Source: Cellulomonas sp. Root485 | GTDB taxonomy: Bacteria; Actinomycetota; Actinomycetes; Actinomycetales; Cellulomonadaceae | Length of the DNA: 64,000 nucleotides | Reading direction: 5' to 3' | Assembly: GCF_001426705.1 (NCBI RefSeq) | Contig: NZ_LMFC01000004.1 | Coordinates: 248,001-312,000 of the forward strand | Shown here: positions 29,398 to 38,675 of the stretch, in pieces | Layout of the letters: each line of letters opens with the position of its first letter | Position numbering within the stretch: position 1 is the first letter of the stretch | Notes under the pieces: model-generated | What the model was told of the DNA's origin: nothing | The model's input: the letters and a program-made list of their open reading frames with translations, nothing else | Database searches by the model: none | Translations under genes and position numbers: made by a program

Positions 29398-29943
29398 ATG
29401 CCCGAGCACGACCCGGTGCGCGACGCGGCCCGGTACCGCGTGGAGCGCGACTCGGCGGGTGAGCGTGCCGAGAACGAGCCCGCCGCGCCGCTCCGCGGCC
29501 GGATGGAGAACCGGCACCAGTGGGTCGACGTCGTCATCGACCAGGCGATCGCCCGCGGCGAGTTCGACGACCTTCCCCTGGCCGGCAAACCGATCCCCGG
29601 CATCGCGCGGCACGACCCGGACTGGTGGCTCAAGGCGCTGATCGAGCGGGAGCAGATCTCGGGCGTCCTGCCGGAGGCGATCCAGCTGCGCAAGGACGAC
29701 GCGGTCCTCGGGGAGCGGCTGGACGCGCTGCGCACCGAGGACGAGGTGCGTGCCGCGGTCGACGAGTTCAACGCCCGGATCGTGTCCGCCCGGCGTCAGC
29801 TGATGGGCGGTCCGCCGGTGGTCACCCCGCTGCGGGACGCCGACCGTGAGGTCCGCGGATGGATCGAGCGTCGCCGCGTCCCGGAACCCCCGCCCGCTCC
29901 GGAGCCGGAGAGGAAGCGGCGCCGGTGGGGGCGCCGGACCTGA
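29398..29943 (+). CDS. DUF1992 (DnaJ-homologue C28-like) protein
   Basis: 181 residues. The N-terminal half holds the DUF1992 pattern: an amphipathic helix, then IDQAIARGEFDDLPLAGKPI followed by PG. This domain occurs in human DNAJC28 and in many bacterial stand-alone proteins of unknown function. The C-terminus is a basic, proline-rich tail (PEPERKRRRWGRR). ATG at 29398, preceded by GGAGGTGACGACG; a GTG three codons earlier is part of that ribosome binding site. Confidence 0.87.
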   Translation: MPEHDPVRDAARYRVERDSAGERAENEPAAPLRGRMENRHQWVDVVIDQAIARGEFDDLPLAGKPIPGIARHDPDWWLKALIEREQISGVLPEAIQLRKDDAVLGERLDALRTEDEVRAAVDEFNARIVSARRQLMGGPPVVTPLRDADREVRGWIERRRVPEPPPAPEPERKRRRWGRRT

Positions 29944-29946
29944 CGG

Positions 29947-30177
29947 TCAGGCCCGGTCTTCGAGGGCCGGGAGGATCGTGGTGGGGATCGCGAACGACAG
30001 CGAGATGGCGACGATGCCGCCGAAGAACACCCACGGTCCCCAGTCGCCGACGTTGAATGCCACGGTGAACAGGGCCAGGCCCAGCAGGAACAGGATCGCG
30101 GGGAAGACGACGCTGAGCATGCGACCGGGCGTGCCCGACCCGTCGTCCTCGCGGCGCTCGATCACCGGGTAGCTCAT
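29947..30177 (-). CDS. Small two-helix membrane protein
   Basis: 76 residues with a charged N-terminus (IERREDDGSG) and two hydrophobic helices (about 21-40 and 46-68). Family unknown. It is convergent with the DUF1992 gene and downstream of the MFS gene, from which it is separated by a hairpin at 30202-30239, so it probably has its own promoter or read-through expression. A normal start and high third-position GC support it as real. Confidence 0.72.
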   Translation of the reverse strand: MSYPVIERREDDGSGTPGRMLSVVFPAILFLLGLALFTVAFNVGDWGPWVFFGGIVAISLSFAIPTTILPALEDRA

Positions 30178-30201
30178 GGGTCGTCCTCCAGGGAGTGCTG
30201 T

Positions 30202-30239
30202 GCTGGGGTCCCCGGTGTGGTTCCACCGAGGACCCCAGC
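30202..30239 (-). terminator. Strong hairpin after the MFS gene
   Basis: GCTGGGGTCCCCGGTG (30202-30217) pairs with CACCGAGGACCCCAGC (30224-30239) with one mismatch and a 6-base loop. It begins just past the MFS stop codon. There is no T-run, as is usual in high-GC actinobacteria. Confidence 0.75.
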
Positions 30240-30243
30240 GTAG

Positions 30244-31737
30244 TCAGTGCGCCAGGGCCGGCGCCGACTCGTCGACCGGTGCGCCGTGCGGGGACGGAGC
30301 GGCCTTGACGAAGAACGCGGCGGGGATCGCGGCCAGCGAGATGACCGCGCCGACCAGGAACGCGGCGTGGATGCCGCCCGCGGTCGCGTCGACCACACCG
30401 GAGCCCGCGGCCGCCAGCGTGGCGCTCTGCGCGGTCAGCACCGTGACGAACAGCGCCGTGCCGGCCGCGCCCGCCACCTGCTGCACCGTGCCGACCATCG
30501 CGCTGCCGTGCGAGTACAGGTGCATCGGGAGCGAGCCCAGCGCCGAGGTGAACAACGGCGTGAACATCAGGGCCAGCCCTGCGCTGAGCGTGACGTGGCA
30601 CGCGAGCATGAGCCACGGCGAGCTGTTCGCACCCAGCAGCGTGAAGCCCCACGCGCTGGCACTGACGATGATCGCGCCGGGGACCAGCAGCGGCCGCGGA
30701 CCGAACCTGTCGTAGGCGCGCCCGACGCTCGGTGCCAGCAGGCCCATGATCAGCCCGCCGGGGAGCAGCAGCAGACCGGTCTGCAGGGCCTCGAGCCCGA
30801 GCACCGTCTGCGCGTACAGGGGCACCAGGATCAGGGTCCCGAACAGGGACATCATGCTGATCGCCATCACGCCCACCGAGATGGTGAACGTGGACGACGA
30901 GAACGTGCGCAGGTCCAGGAGCGCGTCGTCGACCTTCTGCAGCTGCAGCTGGCGCAGCACGAACACCACCAGCGCGACCGCGCCGGCGCCGAGGGAGACC
31001 CAGGTCGCGGTGGTGATACCGGTCGTCGCGACCGCCCCGAGCCCGCTGAGCCCGTACACGATCCCGCCGAACGCGATGGCCGACAGGATCACCGAGCCGA
31101 TGTCGACGCGGGCGGTCCGGGTCTCGGTGAGGTTCGGCAGCCGGACGGCGCCGAGCGCCAGGGCGCCGAGCGCGATCGGCAGGACCAGCGCGAACAGCCA
31201 GCGCCAGTCGAGCACGCTCAGCACCAGCCCCGAGATGGTCGGGCCGATCGCCGGGGCGACCGAGATGACGATGGAGATGTTGCCCATCGTGCGGCCGCGG
31301 CTCGCGGGCGGGGTCACGGTCATGACCGTGGTCATGAGCAGCGGGAGCATGATCGCCGTGCCGCACGCCTGCACCACGCGGCCGACGATGAGCGCGTCGA
31401 ACCCGGGCGCCAGCGCGCAGATCGCGGTGCCCAGGCTGAACAGGGACATGGCCGCCAGGAACACGGCGCGCGTGGTGAACCGCTGGATCACGAAGCCGGT
31501 CACGGGGATGACGATCGCCATCGTCAGCATGAACGCCGTGGTGACCCACTGGGCGGTGCTCGCGGGGATGGCCAGGTCGCTCATCAGCCGGGGGAGCGCG
31601 ACGCCCATGATCGTCTCGTTGAGGATCACGACGAACGTCGAGGTCAGCAGCAGGCGGACCGCGAGACGGTCGCGCGCGCCGGTTCCCGCAGTCGCGTCCG
31701 AGGGCGGATGGGTGGTGGTCAGGGTCTCGTCGGTCAC
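30244..31737 (-). CDS. MFS drug/H+ antiporter, DHA2 (14-TM) family
   Basis: 497 residues with about 14 transmembrane segments. TAFMLTMAIVIPVTGFVIQR (motif A region) and GNISIVISVAPAIGPTISGL (motif C, antiporter signature) place it with EmrB/QacA-type multidrug exporters. The GTG at 31737 (MTDETLTTTHPP) has GAGGTG upstream; the extended reading has no support. A terminator-like hairpin follows. No adjacent TetR-type repressor is seen, so control is unknown. Confidence 0.92.
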   Translation of the reverse strand: MTDETLTTTHPPSDATAGTGARDRLAVRLLLTSTFVVILNETIMGVALPRLMSDLAIPASTAQWVTTAFMLTMAIVIPVTGFVIQRFTTRAVFLAAMSLFSLGTAICALAPGFDALIVGRVVQACGTAIMLPLLMTTVMTVTPPASRGRTMGNISIVISVAPAIGPTISGLVLSVLDWRWLFALVLPIALGALALGAVRLPNLTETRTARVDIGSVILSAIAFGGIVYGLSGLGAVATTGITTATWVSLGAGAVALVVFVLRQLQLQKVDDALLDLRTFSSSTFTISVGVMAISMMSLFGTLILVPLYAQTVLGLEALQTGLLLLPGGLIMGLLAPSVGRAYDRFGPRPLLVPGAIIVSASAWGFTLLGANSSPWLMLACHVTLSAGLALMFTPLFTSALGSLPMHLYSHGSAMVGTVQQVAGAAGTALFVTVLTAQSATLAAAGSGVVDATAGGIHAAFLVGAVISLAAIPAAFFVKAAPSPHGAPVDESAPALAH

Positions 31738-31865
31738 AGGGGTACACCTCGGGTGTGAAGAGGGAAGGGTGTGGCGCGGCCGGTGGAGATCGGCGCGGAC
31801 GGTGTGCACAGTCTGTGCGGTGCGGCCACGGCGGGTCGACGTTTTTCGCTGTCAGGAGACGCCTC

Positions 31866-32201
31866 TCACAGCTCCAGCGGCCAGAACGGCCGGACCTCGA
31901 CGCGCCCGAAGCGGGCCATCGGGTGCGCCGCCGCTCGCTCCAGCGCCTCGTCGAGGTCCGCGCACTCCAGCACGTCGAACCCGGCGATGGACTCCTGCGT
32001 CTCCGCGAACGGCCCGTCGGTGACCAGCAGCTGTCCCGAGCGGACGCGGACGGTGCGGGCGTCCAGCGCGGGCCGCAGCCGGTCGCCGAGGACGCTGAGG
32101 TTGCGACGGTCGTTCTCGCCCACCCAGTCGGCGATGTTGTCGTCCTCGGGGCGGTACGTCTCGGCGGTCGGGTCGTCGCAGATCAGGAGCAGGAAACGCA
32201 T
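31866..32201 (-). CDS. YCII/DGPF-domain protein
   Basis: 111 residues. It contains the DGPF signature TDGPFAETQESIAGFDVLEC and begins MRFLLLICDDPTAE, typical of the YCII-related family. Such proteins often accompany an ECF sigma factor gene; none is present here, so it stands alone. The biochemical role is unknown. The ATG at 32201 has GGAG upstream. Confidence 0.9.
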   Translation of the reverse strand: MRFLLLICDDPTAETYRPEDDNIADWVGENDRRNLSVLGDRLRPALDARTVRVRSGQLLVTDGPFAETQESIAGFDVLECADLDEALERAAAHPMARFGRVEVRPFWPLEL

Positions 32202-32285
32202 GGAGTCCTCCAGGTGGTGGTCGGGCCTTCATCTGATGGACGATCCTGCGGGCGTCGGATCGACACGATCGGGCGAGCAGTTTTC

Positions 32286-33212
32286 CTAGTGCAACGGTCG
32301 GGCGCGTGGCGCGCGGGGTCCGAACCGGGGCGCCCGGCTGGTCTGGGTGATCTCGATGAGCCGGATCACGCGCTGCCGATGACCCGCCCAGGGCTCCAGC
32401 AGGCGCAGCATCCCCGCGTCGTCCGTGCGGCTCCCGGTGAGCGCCCAGCCGACCAGGTGGGCCAGGTGGTAGTCGCCGACGGAGACCGCGTCGGCGTCAC
32501 CCAGGGCGCGCGAGGCGACCTCCGCGACCGTCCACGGCCCGATGCCGCGCACCGTGAGCAGCCGCCGGCGCGCCTCCTCGACCGGCAGGTCCGCGCCCTC
32601 CTGCAGACGGTGTGCCACGACGGCGGCGCGCAGCACCGTGCCCGCCCGAGCCTCCTCGACGCCCGCCCGGCGCCAGTCCCACACCGGCACCTCGCGCCAG
32701 CCGGCGGCGGTCGGCGGCACCCGCATCGCGCGGGGAGCCGGACCGGGCGCCGGCGTGCCGTGCTGCAGCACCAGCCGTCGCCACGCCGCCTTCGCATCGA
32801 GCCCGACGACCTTCTGCTCCAGGATCGCCGGCACGAGCGCCTCGAGCACGTTGCCCGACCGCGGGATCCGCAGAGCCGTCCGGCTGCGATGGGCCTCGCG
32901 GACCACCGGGTGCAGCGACGCGTCGAAGCCGCTCGGGTCGTCGCGCGCGCCCAGGAGGTCCGGGACGTCGGCCAGCGCCCGCTCGGCACCGGGACCCCAC
33001 GTCGTGGCGTGCACACCGTCGCTCCGCACGGCGAGGTGGCGGGTGGCCGGGCCGTCCGCGGTCGACGTCGCCTGCCAGACCGACCCGTCCGGCGCGAACC
33101 ACCACGCCGGGTCGCCGCCGCCGCGCCGCAGCGGACCGAGGGTGAGCCGGACGTCGACGCGGTCGCGCGGACGGTAGACGGACACCCGACCCGCCTGCTC
33201 GTCGGTCGGCAC
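32286..33212 (-). CDS. DNA-3-methyladenine glycosylase II family (AlkA-like)
   Basis: About 308 residues. The C-terminal helix-hairpin-helix (LTVRGIGPWTVAEVASRALG) and the following catalytic aspartate in AVSVGDYHLAH are those of AlkA-type base excision glycosylases; ILEQKVVGLDAKAAWRRLV is also family-like. It removes alkylated bases. The N-terminal 100 residues are divergent. The start is uncertain: GTG 33212 has GGTGAGGTGACC ahead, GTG 33221 is possible. It is divergent from a DUF72 gene. Confidence 0.87.
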   Translation of the reverse strand: MPTDEQAGRVSVYRPRDRVDVRLTLGPLRRGGGDPAWWFAPDGSVWQATSTADGPATRHLAVRSDGVHATTWGPGAERALADVPDLLGARDDPSGFDASLHPVVREAHRSRTALRIPRSGNVLEALVPAILEQKVVGLDAKAAWRRLVLQHGTPAPGPAPRAMRVPPTAAGWREVPVWDWRRAGVEEARAGTVLRAAVVAHRLQEGADLPVEEARRRLLTVRGIGPWTVAEVASRALGDADAVSVGDYHLAHLVGWALTGSRTDDAGMLRLLEPWAGHRQRVIRLIEITQTSRAPRFGPRAPRARPLH

Positions 33213-33260
33213 GGTGGTCACCTCACCAACTATGCGCCGCACCGCCGACACACTGGGCCC

Positions 33261-34136
33261 ATGACCATCCGCACGGGGATCTCCGGCTGGCGCTACGCAC
33301 CGTGGCGCACCGTGTTCTACCCCGCCGGCCTGCCGCAGCGCCGTGAGCTCGAGTTCGCGTCCCGGCACCTCACGTCGATCGAGATCAACGGCTCCTTCTA
33401 CGCCCTCCAGAAGCCGGAGAACTACGTCGCCTGGGCCTCCGAGACGCCAGACGGCTTCGTGTTCTCGGTCAAGGGCCCCCGCTTCGTGACCCACATGAAG
33501 AAGCTCGCGGACGTGCGGGTGCCGGTCGCCAACTTCTTCGCCAGCGGCGTGCTCGCGCTCGGCCTCAAGCTGGGACCCGTCCTGTGGCAGCTGCCCCCCA
33601 ACCTCGGCTTCCACCCGGACCGGCTGGCCACGTTCTTTAACCTCCTGCCGCGCACCACGGCAGCCGCCGCCCAGCTCGCCTCCGAGCACGACGAGCGCCT
33701 CGACGACCGGGCGTGGACCACCACCGACGCCGACCGGCCCCTGCGGCACGTGCTGGAGGTCCGGCACGCGAGCTTCGAGGACCCGGCGTTCGTCGAGCTG
33801 CTGCGGGCCCACGGCATCGGCCTCGTCGTCGCCGACGCCGCCGGACGGTGGCCGGTGATCGAGGACGTGACCGCCGACCTCGTGTACGTGCGGCTGCACG
33901 GCGAGACCGAGCTCTACGCGAGCGGCTACGACGACGAGTCGCTGGACCGGTGGGCGACGAAGATCCGCGCGTGGGCGTCCGGCGGCGAGCCGGAGGGTGC
34001 GCGGACCCTGGCTGCTCCGGCCGAACCCGCCGCTGAGCGCGACGTCTTCGTCTACTTCGACAACGACCTGAAGGTCCGCGCCCCGTACGACTCGATGGCC
34101 CTGGCGGCCCGGTTGGGCCTGACGCCCGGCCCGTAG
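33261..34136 (+). CDS. DUF72 family protein
   Basis: 291 residues. TGISGWRYAPWRTVFYPAGL and SIEINGSFYALQKPENY at the N-terminus, LEVRHASFEDPAF in the middle and DVFVYFDNDLKVRAPYDS at the C-terminus are DUF72 (YecE-like) hallmarks. The fold is a TIM barrel related to sugar isomerases or endonuclease IV. The function is unknown; the divergent AlkA-like gene hints at DNA repair, but DUF72 genes occur in many contexts. ATG at 33261. Confidence 0.92.
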   Translation: MTIRTGISGWRYAPWRTVFYPAGLPQRRELEFASRHLTSIEINGSFYALQKPENYVAWASETPDGFVFSVKGPRFVTHMKKLADVRVPVANFFASGVLALGLKLGPVLWQLPPNLGFHPDRLATFFNLLPRTTAAAAQLASEHDERLDDRAWTTTDADRPLRHVLEVRHASFEDPAFVELLRAHGIGLVVADAAGRWPVIEDVTADLVYVRLHGETELYASGYDDESLDRWATKIRAWASGGEPEGARTLAAPAEPAAERDVFVYFDNDLKVRAPYDSMALAARLGLTPGP

Positions 34137-34151
34137 GTGCGGCGCCCGCGT

Positions 34152-34200
34152 CGAGATCGTGAGTTCGTCGCGAGAACGTCGGTGCGAACCCACGATCTCG
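34152..34200. repeat. 16-bp inverted repeat between convergent genes
   Basis: CGAGATCGTGAGTTCG (34152-34167) pairs with CGAACCCACGATCTCG (34185-34200), one mismatch, 17-base loop. A third partial copy, CCACGATCTCA, follows at 34209-34219. It lies between the DUF72 and S4 gene ends and may be a two-way terminator or an extragenic repeat; GAGTTCGTCGC is shared with the hairpin at 36034-36068. Confidence 0.7.
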
Positions 34201-34227
34201 TGCGCGGGCCACGATCTCACCGCCGGA

Positions 34228-34596
34228 TCAGCGGCCCTTGAGGCGCTGGATCAGGCGGCGGTCGCGCTTGGTGGGGCGGCCTGCGCCACGGTCGCGCTCG
34301 CCCGGGACCACGTGCTCCTTCGGCAGCGGCGCGGGGGAGCGGTCCAGGTAGCAGGCCACCGCGACCGGAGCGCCGACGCGCTTCACGACGGTGCGCTGCA
34401 CGACGACGATCCGCTCGCGCTCACCGCCGCGGACGTGCACCTCGTCGCCGGGGACCACCATCGTCGCGGGCTTCGCGCGGTCGCCGTTGACGCGGACGTG
34501 CCCGGCGCGGCACGCGGCCGCGGCGGCGGACCGGGTCGGGAACAGCCGCACCGCCCACGTCCACGCGTCCACGCGTGCTCGCGTCACCTCAGCCAC
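34228..34596 (-). CDS. S4-domain RNA-binding protein (Hsp15-like)
   Basis: 122 residues. An S4 RNA-binding domain occupies the N-terminus (RVDAWTWAVRLFPTRSAAAA, then CRAGHVRVNGDRAKP and VPGDEVHV), followed by a basic tail GRPTKRDRRLIQRLKGR. Hsp15 binds stalled 50S ribosomes carrying nascent chains; this shorter actinobacterial form is probably similar. GTG start at 34596; another GTG three codons later is possible. Confidence 0.88.
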   Translation of the reverse strand: MAEVTRARVDAWTWAVRLFPTRSAAAAACRAGHVRVNGDRAKPATMVVPGDEVHVRGGERERIVVVQRTVVKRVGAPVAVACYLDRSPAPLPKEHVVPGERDRGAGRPTKRDRRLIQRLKGR

Positions 34597-34736
34597 CGCC
34601 CGAGCCTCTCACGCCCGCGCGAGCGGACCCACGGGTCGCGGCGCTGGTCGCCGGCCGGACGATCTCGCGTCGGCGAGGCGGTGCGGCCGTCGTCGTGCGG
34701 GGCCAAGCCGTCGGACACCGTCGAACCGCTTCCGCG

Positions 34737-34750
34737 GCGAAACGATTCGC
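34737..34750 (+). promoter_or_regulatory. Palindrome upstream of the CBM2 esterase gene
   Basis: GCGAA-ACGA-TTCGC lies 103 bp upstream of the esterase ATG in a 256-bp divergent region. Its core GAAACGATTC recurs in inverted form (GAATCGTTTC) at 42793-42802 in front of the ROK regulator. LacI-family operators often look like this. Otherwise I see nothing definite in 34597-34852. Confidence 0.4.
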
Positions 34751-34852
34751 GCCCCTGACCGGCGGGCGGATGCGCACCACGCTGCACCCTGGCGGGCGTG
34801 CGCCCGCCCCGCCCGGGCATCGTGGCTGCGGGCGGACGCGGACGGAGGACCC

Positions 34853-35965
34853 ATGACGACCACGCTCGCGCGCCGACTGGCCGGCGCTCTCGCCGCCCTG
34901 GCGCTGCTCGTGACCGGCGCTCTCGCGCTGGCCGGCCCGACGGCCGCGGCAGACCCGGTGCGCATCATGACGCTCGGCGACTCCATCACCGGGTCACCCG
35001 GCTGCTGGCGGGCGCTGCTGTGGCAGAAGCTCCAGCAGACCGGCTACACGAACATCGACATGGTCGGCACCCTCCCGGCCCAGGGCTGCGGGATCACCTA
35101 CGACGGTGACAACGAGGGCCACGGCGGCTACCTGGTCACCAACGTCGCGGCACAGAACCAGCTGGTCGGCTGGCTGTCGGCCACGCACCCGGACATCGTC
35201 GTCATGCACTTCGCCACCAACGACGTGTGGAGCAACAAGAGCCCGCAGGAGATCCTCGCCGCGTGGACGACGCTCGTGCAGCAGATGCGGGCGAGCAAGC
35301 CGACGATGAGGATCCTCGTCGCGCAGATCATCCCGGTGGCTCCGTCGAGCTGCAGCGACTGCCCGCAGCGGACGGTCAACCTCAACGCGGCGATCCCGGC
35401 GTGGGCCGCGGGACTGAGCACGTCGGCGTCCCCGATCACGGTCGTCGACCAGTGGACCGGCTGGAACGCCGCTACCGACACCTCCGACGGCGTGCACCCG
35501 AACGAGACCGGCATCGTGAAGCTGGCCGACCGGTGGTACCCGGCGCTGACCGCGGCCCTGAACGGCACCACGCCCACGCCGACCGCGACGCCGACGCCGA
35601 CGGTCACCCCGACCCCGACGCCGTCGCCGACGCTCTCCCCGTCGCCGAGCCCGACGTTCACGATGCCCCCCGCGGACGGGTGCACCGCCACCTACACGGT
35701 CGCCAGCCAGTGGCCGGGCGGCTTCGTCGCCAACGTCCGCGTCACCGCCCGGGCCGTCCCGCTCACGGGCTGGAAGGTCGCCGTGACACTGCCGAACGGT
35801 GCCGTGGCCAACGCGTGGAGCTCGCAGCCGGTCACCTCCGGCAGCACGACGACGTTCACGGCAGCCCCGTGGAACGGGAACGTCCCGTCGGGCGGCTCCG
35901 TCGAGTTCGGCTTCCAGGGCACGGGCAGCCCGGCGACGTCGGCGGTCACCTGCGCGCGCGCCTGA
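34853..35965 (+). CDS. Secreted SGNH esterase with Thr/Pro linker and CBM2
   Basis: 370 residues. Signal peptide 1-33 (ending PTAAA), SGNH hydrolase 35-238 with Ser44 in MTLGDSITGSPG, Gly in EGHGGY, Asn in ATNDVW and the Asp212/His215 pair in SDGVHPNE. A 35-residue Thr/Pro/Ser linker (239-273) leads to a family 2 carbohydrate-binding module (277-370) with conserved Trp residues and a terminal Cys pair. It resembles CE3-type acetylxylan esterases that deacetylate xylan on plant walls. The ATG at 34853 follows GGAGGACCC. Confidence 0.92.
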   Translation: MTTTLARRLAGALAALALLVTGALALAGPTAAADPVRIMTLGDSITGSPGCWRALLWQKLQQTGYTNIDMVGTLPAQGCGITYDGDNEGHGGYLVTNVAAQNQLVGWLSATHPDIVVMHFATNDVWSNKSPQEILAAWTTLVQQMRASKPTMRILVAQIIPVAPSSCSDCPQRTVNLNAAIPAWAAGLSTSASPITVVDQWTGWNAATDTSDGVHPNETGIVKLADRWYPALTAALNGTTPTPTATPTPTVTPTPTPSPTLSPSPSPTFTMPPADGCTATYTVASQWPGGFVANVRVTARAVPLTGWKVAVTLPNGAVANAWSSQPVTSGSTTTFTAAPWNGNVPSGGSVEFGFQGTGSPATSAVTCARA

Positions 35966-35978
35966 CACAGGAACTCGA

Positions 35979-36014
35979 CGGGGTGTCGTGACGGTGCGTC
36001 GTCACCACACCCCG
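35979..36014 (+). terminator. Hairpin terminator after the esterase gene
   Basis: CGGGGTGTCGTGACG (35979-35993) pairs with CGTCACCACACCCCG (36000-36014), one mismatch, 6-base loop, starting 14 bp after the stop codon. Confidence 0.75.
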
Positions 36015-36033
36015 CCTCAGATCCCGACAGTCA

Positions 36034-36068
36034 GAAGAGTTCGTCGCACCGGGTGCGACGAACTCTTC
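36034..36068. terminator. Perfect 16-bp hairpin between esterase and pgi
   Basis: GAAGAGTTCGTCGCAC (36034-36049) and GTGCGACGAACTCTTC (36053-36068) pair perfectly around a CGG loop. It lies 14 bp beyond the pgi stop on the minus strand and would serve as its terminator; the symmetry also lets it act on the plus strand. Confidence 0.75.
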
Positions 36069-36081
36069 CGGCTGTGCGGTA

Positions 36082-37752
36082 TCAGGCGCGCAGCTCCAGG
36101 TAGCGGCTGATCAGGGCGCGCGTCGACGGGTCCTGCGCAGCCAGGGCTGCCGCGTCGCCCTGGACCGCCGGGGCGATCTCGAGCGCGAGCTTCTTGCCCA
36201 GCTCCACGCCCCACTGGTCGAACGAGTCGATGCCCCACACGACGCCCTGCACGAACGTGATGTGCTCGTACAGCGCGATGAGCTGCCCGAGCACGCTCGG
36301 CGTCAGGGAGGCCGCGAGGATCGACGTGGTCGGGCGGTTCCCGGAGAACACGCGGGCGGGCACGATGTCCTCGGCCGTGCCCTCGGCGCGGACCTCGTCG
36401 GCGGTCTTGCCGAACGCGAGCGCCTTGGTCTGCGCGAAGAAGTTGGCCAGGAACAGGCCGTGCACGTCGACGCCGTCGTCCGCCAGCGGGTGCGCCGGGT
36501 TGGCGACCGCGATGAAGTCCGCGGGGATGAGCCGCGTGCCCTGGTGGATGAGCTGGTAGAACGCGTGCTGGCCGTTGGTGCCGGGCTCGCCCCAGAACAC
36601 CTCACCGGTCTGCGTGGTCACGGGGGTGCCGTCCCAGCGGACCGACTTGCCGTTGGACTCCATGGTCAGCTGCTGCAGGTACGCGGCGAACCGGTGCAGG
36701 TACTGGGCGTAGGGGAGCACCGCGTGGGTGTGCGCGCCGAGGAAGTTGACGTACCAGACGTTCAGCAGGCCCATGAGGACGGGGACGTTCTGCGCGAACG
36801 GGGTCGTCGCGACGTGCTGGTCGACGGCGTGGAACCCGGCCAGGAACTCGCCGAACGCGGCCGGTCCGACGGCGATGGCCAGCGAGGTGCCGATGGTCGA
36901 GTCGACGGAGTACCGACCGCCGACCCAGTCCCAGAACCCGAACGCGTTGGTCGGGTCGATGCCGAACGCGGCGACCTTGTCCAGGGCGGTGGACACCGCG
37001 ACGAAGTGCTTGGCCACGGCGGCGTTGCGCGACTCGTCGTCGTCGGCCGTGCCCAGCTGCTCCCAGAGCCAGGTCCGGGCCAGGCGCGCGTTGGTGAGCG
37101 TCTCCAGGGTGCCGAACGTCTTCGACGCGACGATGAACAGCGTCGTGGTCGGGTCGAGGCCCTTGACCGTCTCCGCGAGGTCGCTGGGGTCGATGTTGGA
37201 GACGAACCGCACCTCGAGGCCGTCCTGCACGTACGGCTTGAGCGCCTCGTAGGCCATGACCGGGCCGAGGTCGGAGCCGCCGATGCCGATGTTGACGACC
37301 GTCGCGACGCGTGCTCCGGTGACGCCGGTCCACTCACCCGAGCGCACCTTGTCCGCGAACGCGTACATCTTCGCCAGCTCGGCCTGCACGTCGGTGTCGA
37401 TGTCCTGCCCGTCGACGACGAGCGCCGGCTGTGCGCCCGCGGGCCGGCGCAGGGCGGTGTGCAGGACCGCACGGTCCTCGGTGACGTTGATGTGGTCCCC
37501 GCGCAGCTGGGCCTGCAGCCGGTCGGCCAGACCGACCTCGTCGGCGAGCCGGACGAGCAGGGCGAGCGTCTCGTCGGTGACCAGGTTCTTGGACAGGTCG
37601 ACCGTGAGGTCCGCCAGCGGGAGGGTCAGGCGCGTGGCGCGCTCGGGGTCGTCGGCGAACCAGCCGCGCAGGTCGGGCGTGAGCGTCGACTCATGGACGC
37701 TGAGCTCCTGCCAGGCAGCGGTGGACGTGGCGTCGATCGGCGAGGTTGGCAT
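36082..37752 (-). CDS. pgi: Glucose-6-phosphate isomerase
   Basis: 556 residues, normal for the long bacterial form. [47 protein letters not shown] and [13 protein letters not shown] are the PGI signatures, with the catalytic Glu in [14 protein letters not shown] and Lys near the C-terminus. It interconverts glucose-6-phosphate and fructose-6-phosphate. ATG 37752 lies six bases after TACGGT (a -10 box on the minus strand), so the message may be leaderless. Confidence 0.96.
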   Translation of the reverse strand: MPTSPIDATSTAAWQELSVHESTLTPDLRGWFADDPERATRLTLPLADLTVDLSKNLVTDETLALLVRLADEVGLADRLQAQLRGDHINVTEDRAVLHTALRRPAGAQPALVVDGQDIDTDVQAELAKMYAFADKVRSGEWTGVTGARVATVVNIGIGGSDLGPVMAYEALKPYVQDGLEVRFVSNIDPSDLAETVKGLDPTTTLFIVASKTFGTLETLTNARLARTWLWEQLGTADDDESRNAAVAKHFVAVSTALDKVAAFGIDPTNAFGFWDWVGGRYSVDSTIGTSLAIAVGPAAFGEFLAGFHAVDQHVATTPFAQNVPVLMGLLNVWYVNFLGAHTHAVLPYAQYLHRFAAYLQQLTMESNGKSVRWDGTPVTTQTGEVFWGEPGTNGQHAFYQLIHQGTRLIPADFIAVANPAHPLADDGVDVHGLFLANFFAQTKALAFGKTADEVRAEGTAEDIVPARVFSGNRPTTSILAASLTPSVLGQLIALYEHITFVQGVVWGIDSFDQWGVELGKKLALEIAPAVQGDAAALAAQDPSTRALISRYLELRA

Positions 37753-37803
37753 GGGTCCACCGTATTGCGCGCGCGGGACCGGTCGCATCGGGCGTCCGCG
37801 GCG

Positions 37804-38604
37804 TCAGCCGTCGGGTGGCACTGCGAGAGCCGTTGCGGCGAACGGCGCGCGCGCTGGGGTGCCGGTCGCGATCGAGACGACGTCCAGGACCAGGCCGACG
37901 AGCCCGACGACCGCCGCGGCGACCAGCACCGTCCGCACGAGCATCCGCCCCGGCCTCCCCTGCCAGGTCCGTGCCAGCACGGGCACCTGCGCGACGACGA
38001 GGGCGACGATCAGCAACGGCACGGACACCGGGAACGACGCCAGGATCCCGAGTGCACCGACCGCCACCACGGCCACGTCCAGCCACGGTGGGCGGTCGTC
38101 GCCGTAACCGTGCCAGCGCTCGACGAGGACGGCCGCGAACCAGCCGCAGAACCCGGGGACCAGCGTGAACGCCACGACCGCGAACCACTGCGGACCCAGC
38201 ACCCCGAAGTCGAACGACGTGGAGTCCTTCACGATGAGCGATCCGCCGAGCAGTCCCGCGACGACGCCGAACGTCGCCGCTCGCACCGAGGGCGGTCCGG
38301 GGAGTGCGAACCGTGCACCGACATAGATCAGCCCGGCCAGCGCGCCGAGGATCGCGACGACGATCAGCAGGAAGGTGGTGCCCTCGACGGAGATCACGCC
38401 GACCTCCGCCTGGTCGTCGGTGATGCGCCCGCGCGCGTGCGGTGAGGCTGCCGCGAGCACTCGCATGGCGAGCCGCGCCAGCACGCCGGTCGCGACGCCG
38501 GCGAGCAGCCCCGCGCCTGCTCCCACGGCGGCGAGCCTCGTCGTGTGGTTGACGATGTCGGCGCGCCGGTCGGACGCGGAGAGCGCGGCTGGAGCCTCGG
38601 ACAC
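37804..38604 (-). CDS. Hypothetical multi-pass membrane protein
   Basis: 266 residues with seven or so hydrophobic segments and short loops; one hydrophilic loop (RITDDQAEVGVISVEG) lies near residue 65. I do not recognise the family. The GTG at 38604 follows CGGGAGGTCGAC. It is followed by pgi after 51 bp but pgi has its own promoter-like element. Codon use is as in its neighbours. Confidence 0.75.
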   Translation of the reverse strand: MSEAPAALSASDRRADIVNHTTRLAAVGAGAGLLAGVATGVLARLAMRVLAAASPHARGRITDDQAEVGVISVEGTTFLLIVVAILGALAGLIYVGARFALPGPPSVRAATFGVVAGLLGGSLIVKDSTSFDFGVLGPQWFAVVAFTLVPGFCGWFAAVLVERWHGYGDDRPPWLDVAVVAVGALGILASFPVSVPLLIVALVVAQVPVLARTWQGRPGRMLVRTVLVAAAVVGLVGLVLDVVSIATGTPARAPFAATALAVPPDG

Positions 38605-38675
38605 GTCGACCTCCCGTCCGGGCGGGCGCGGCCGGCCCAGGGCCCAGCATCCTCCTCGCCGCATAGGTTGTGTCC

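Noticed and set aside
31866..32201. ECF sigma factor partner locus
   Set aside because: The YCII-type gene often pairs with an ECF sigma gene, but no sigma factor is encoded on either side.
35571..35650. Tandem repeat in DNA
   Set aside because: It is the codon-level repeat of the Thr/Pro linker in the secreted esterase, not a separate element.
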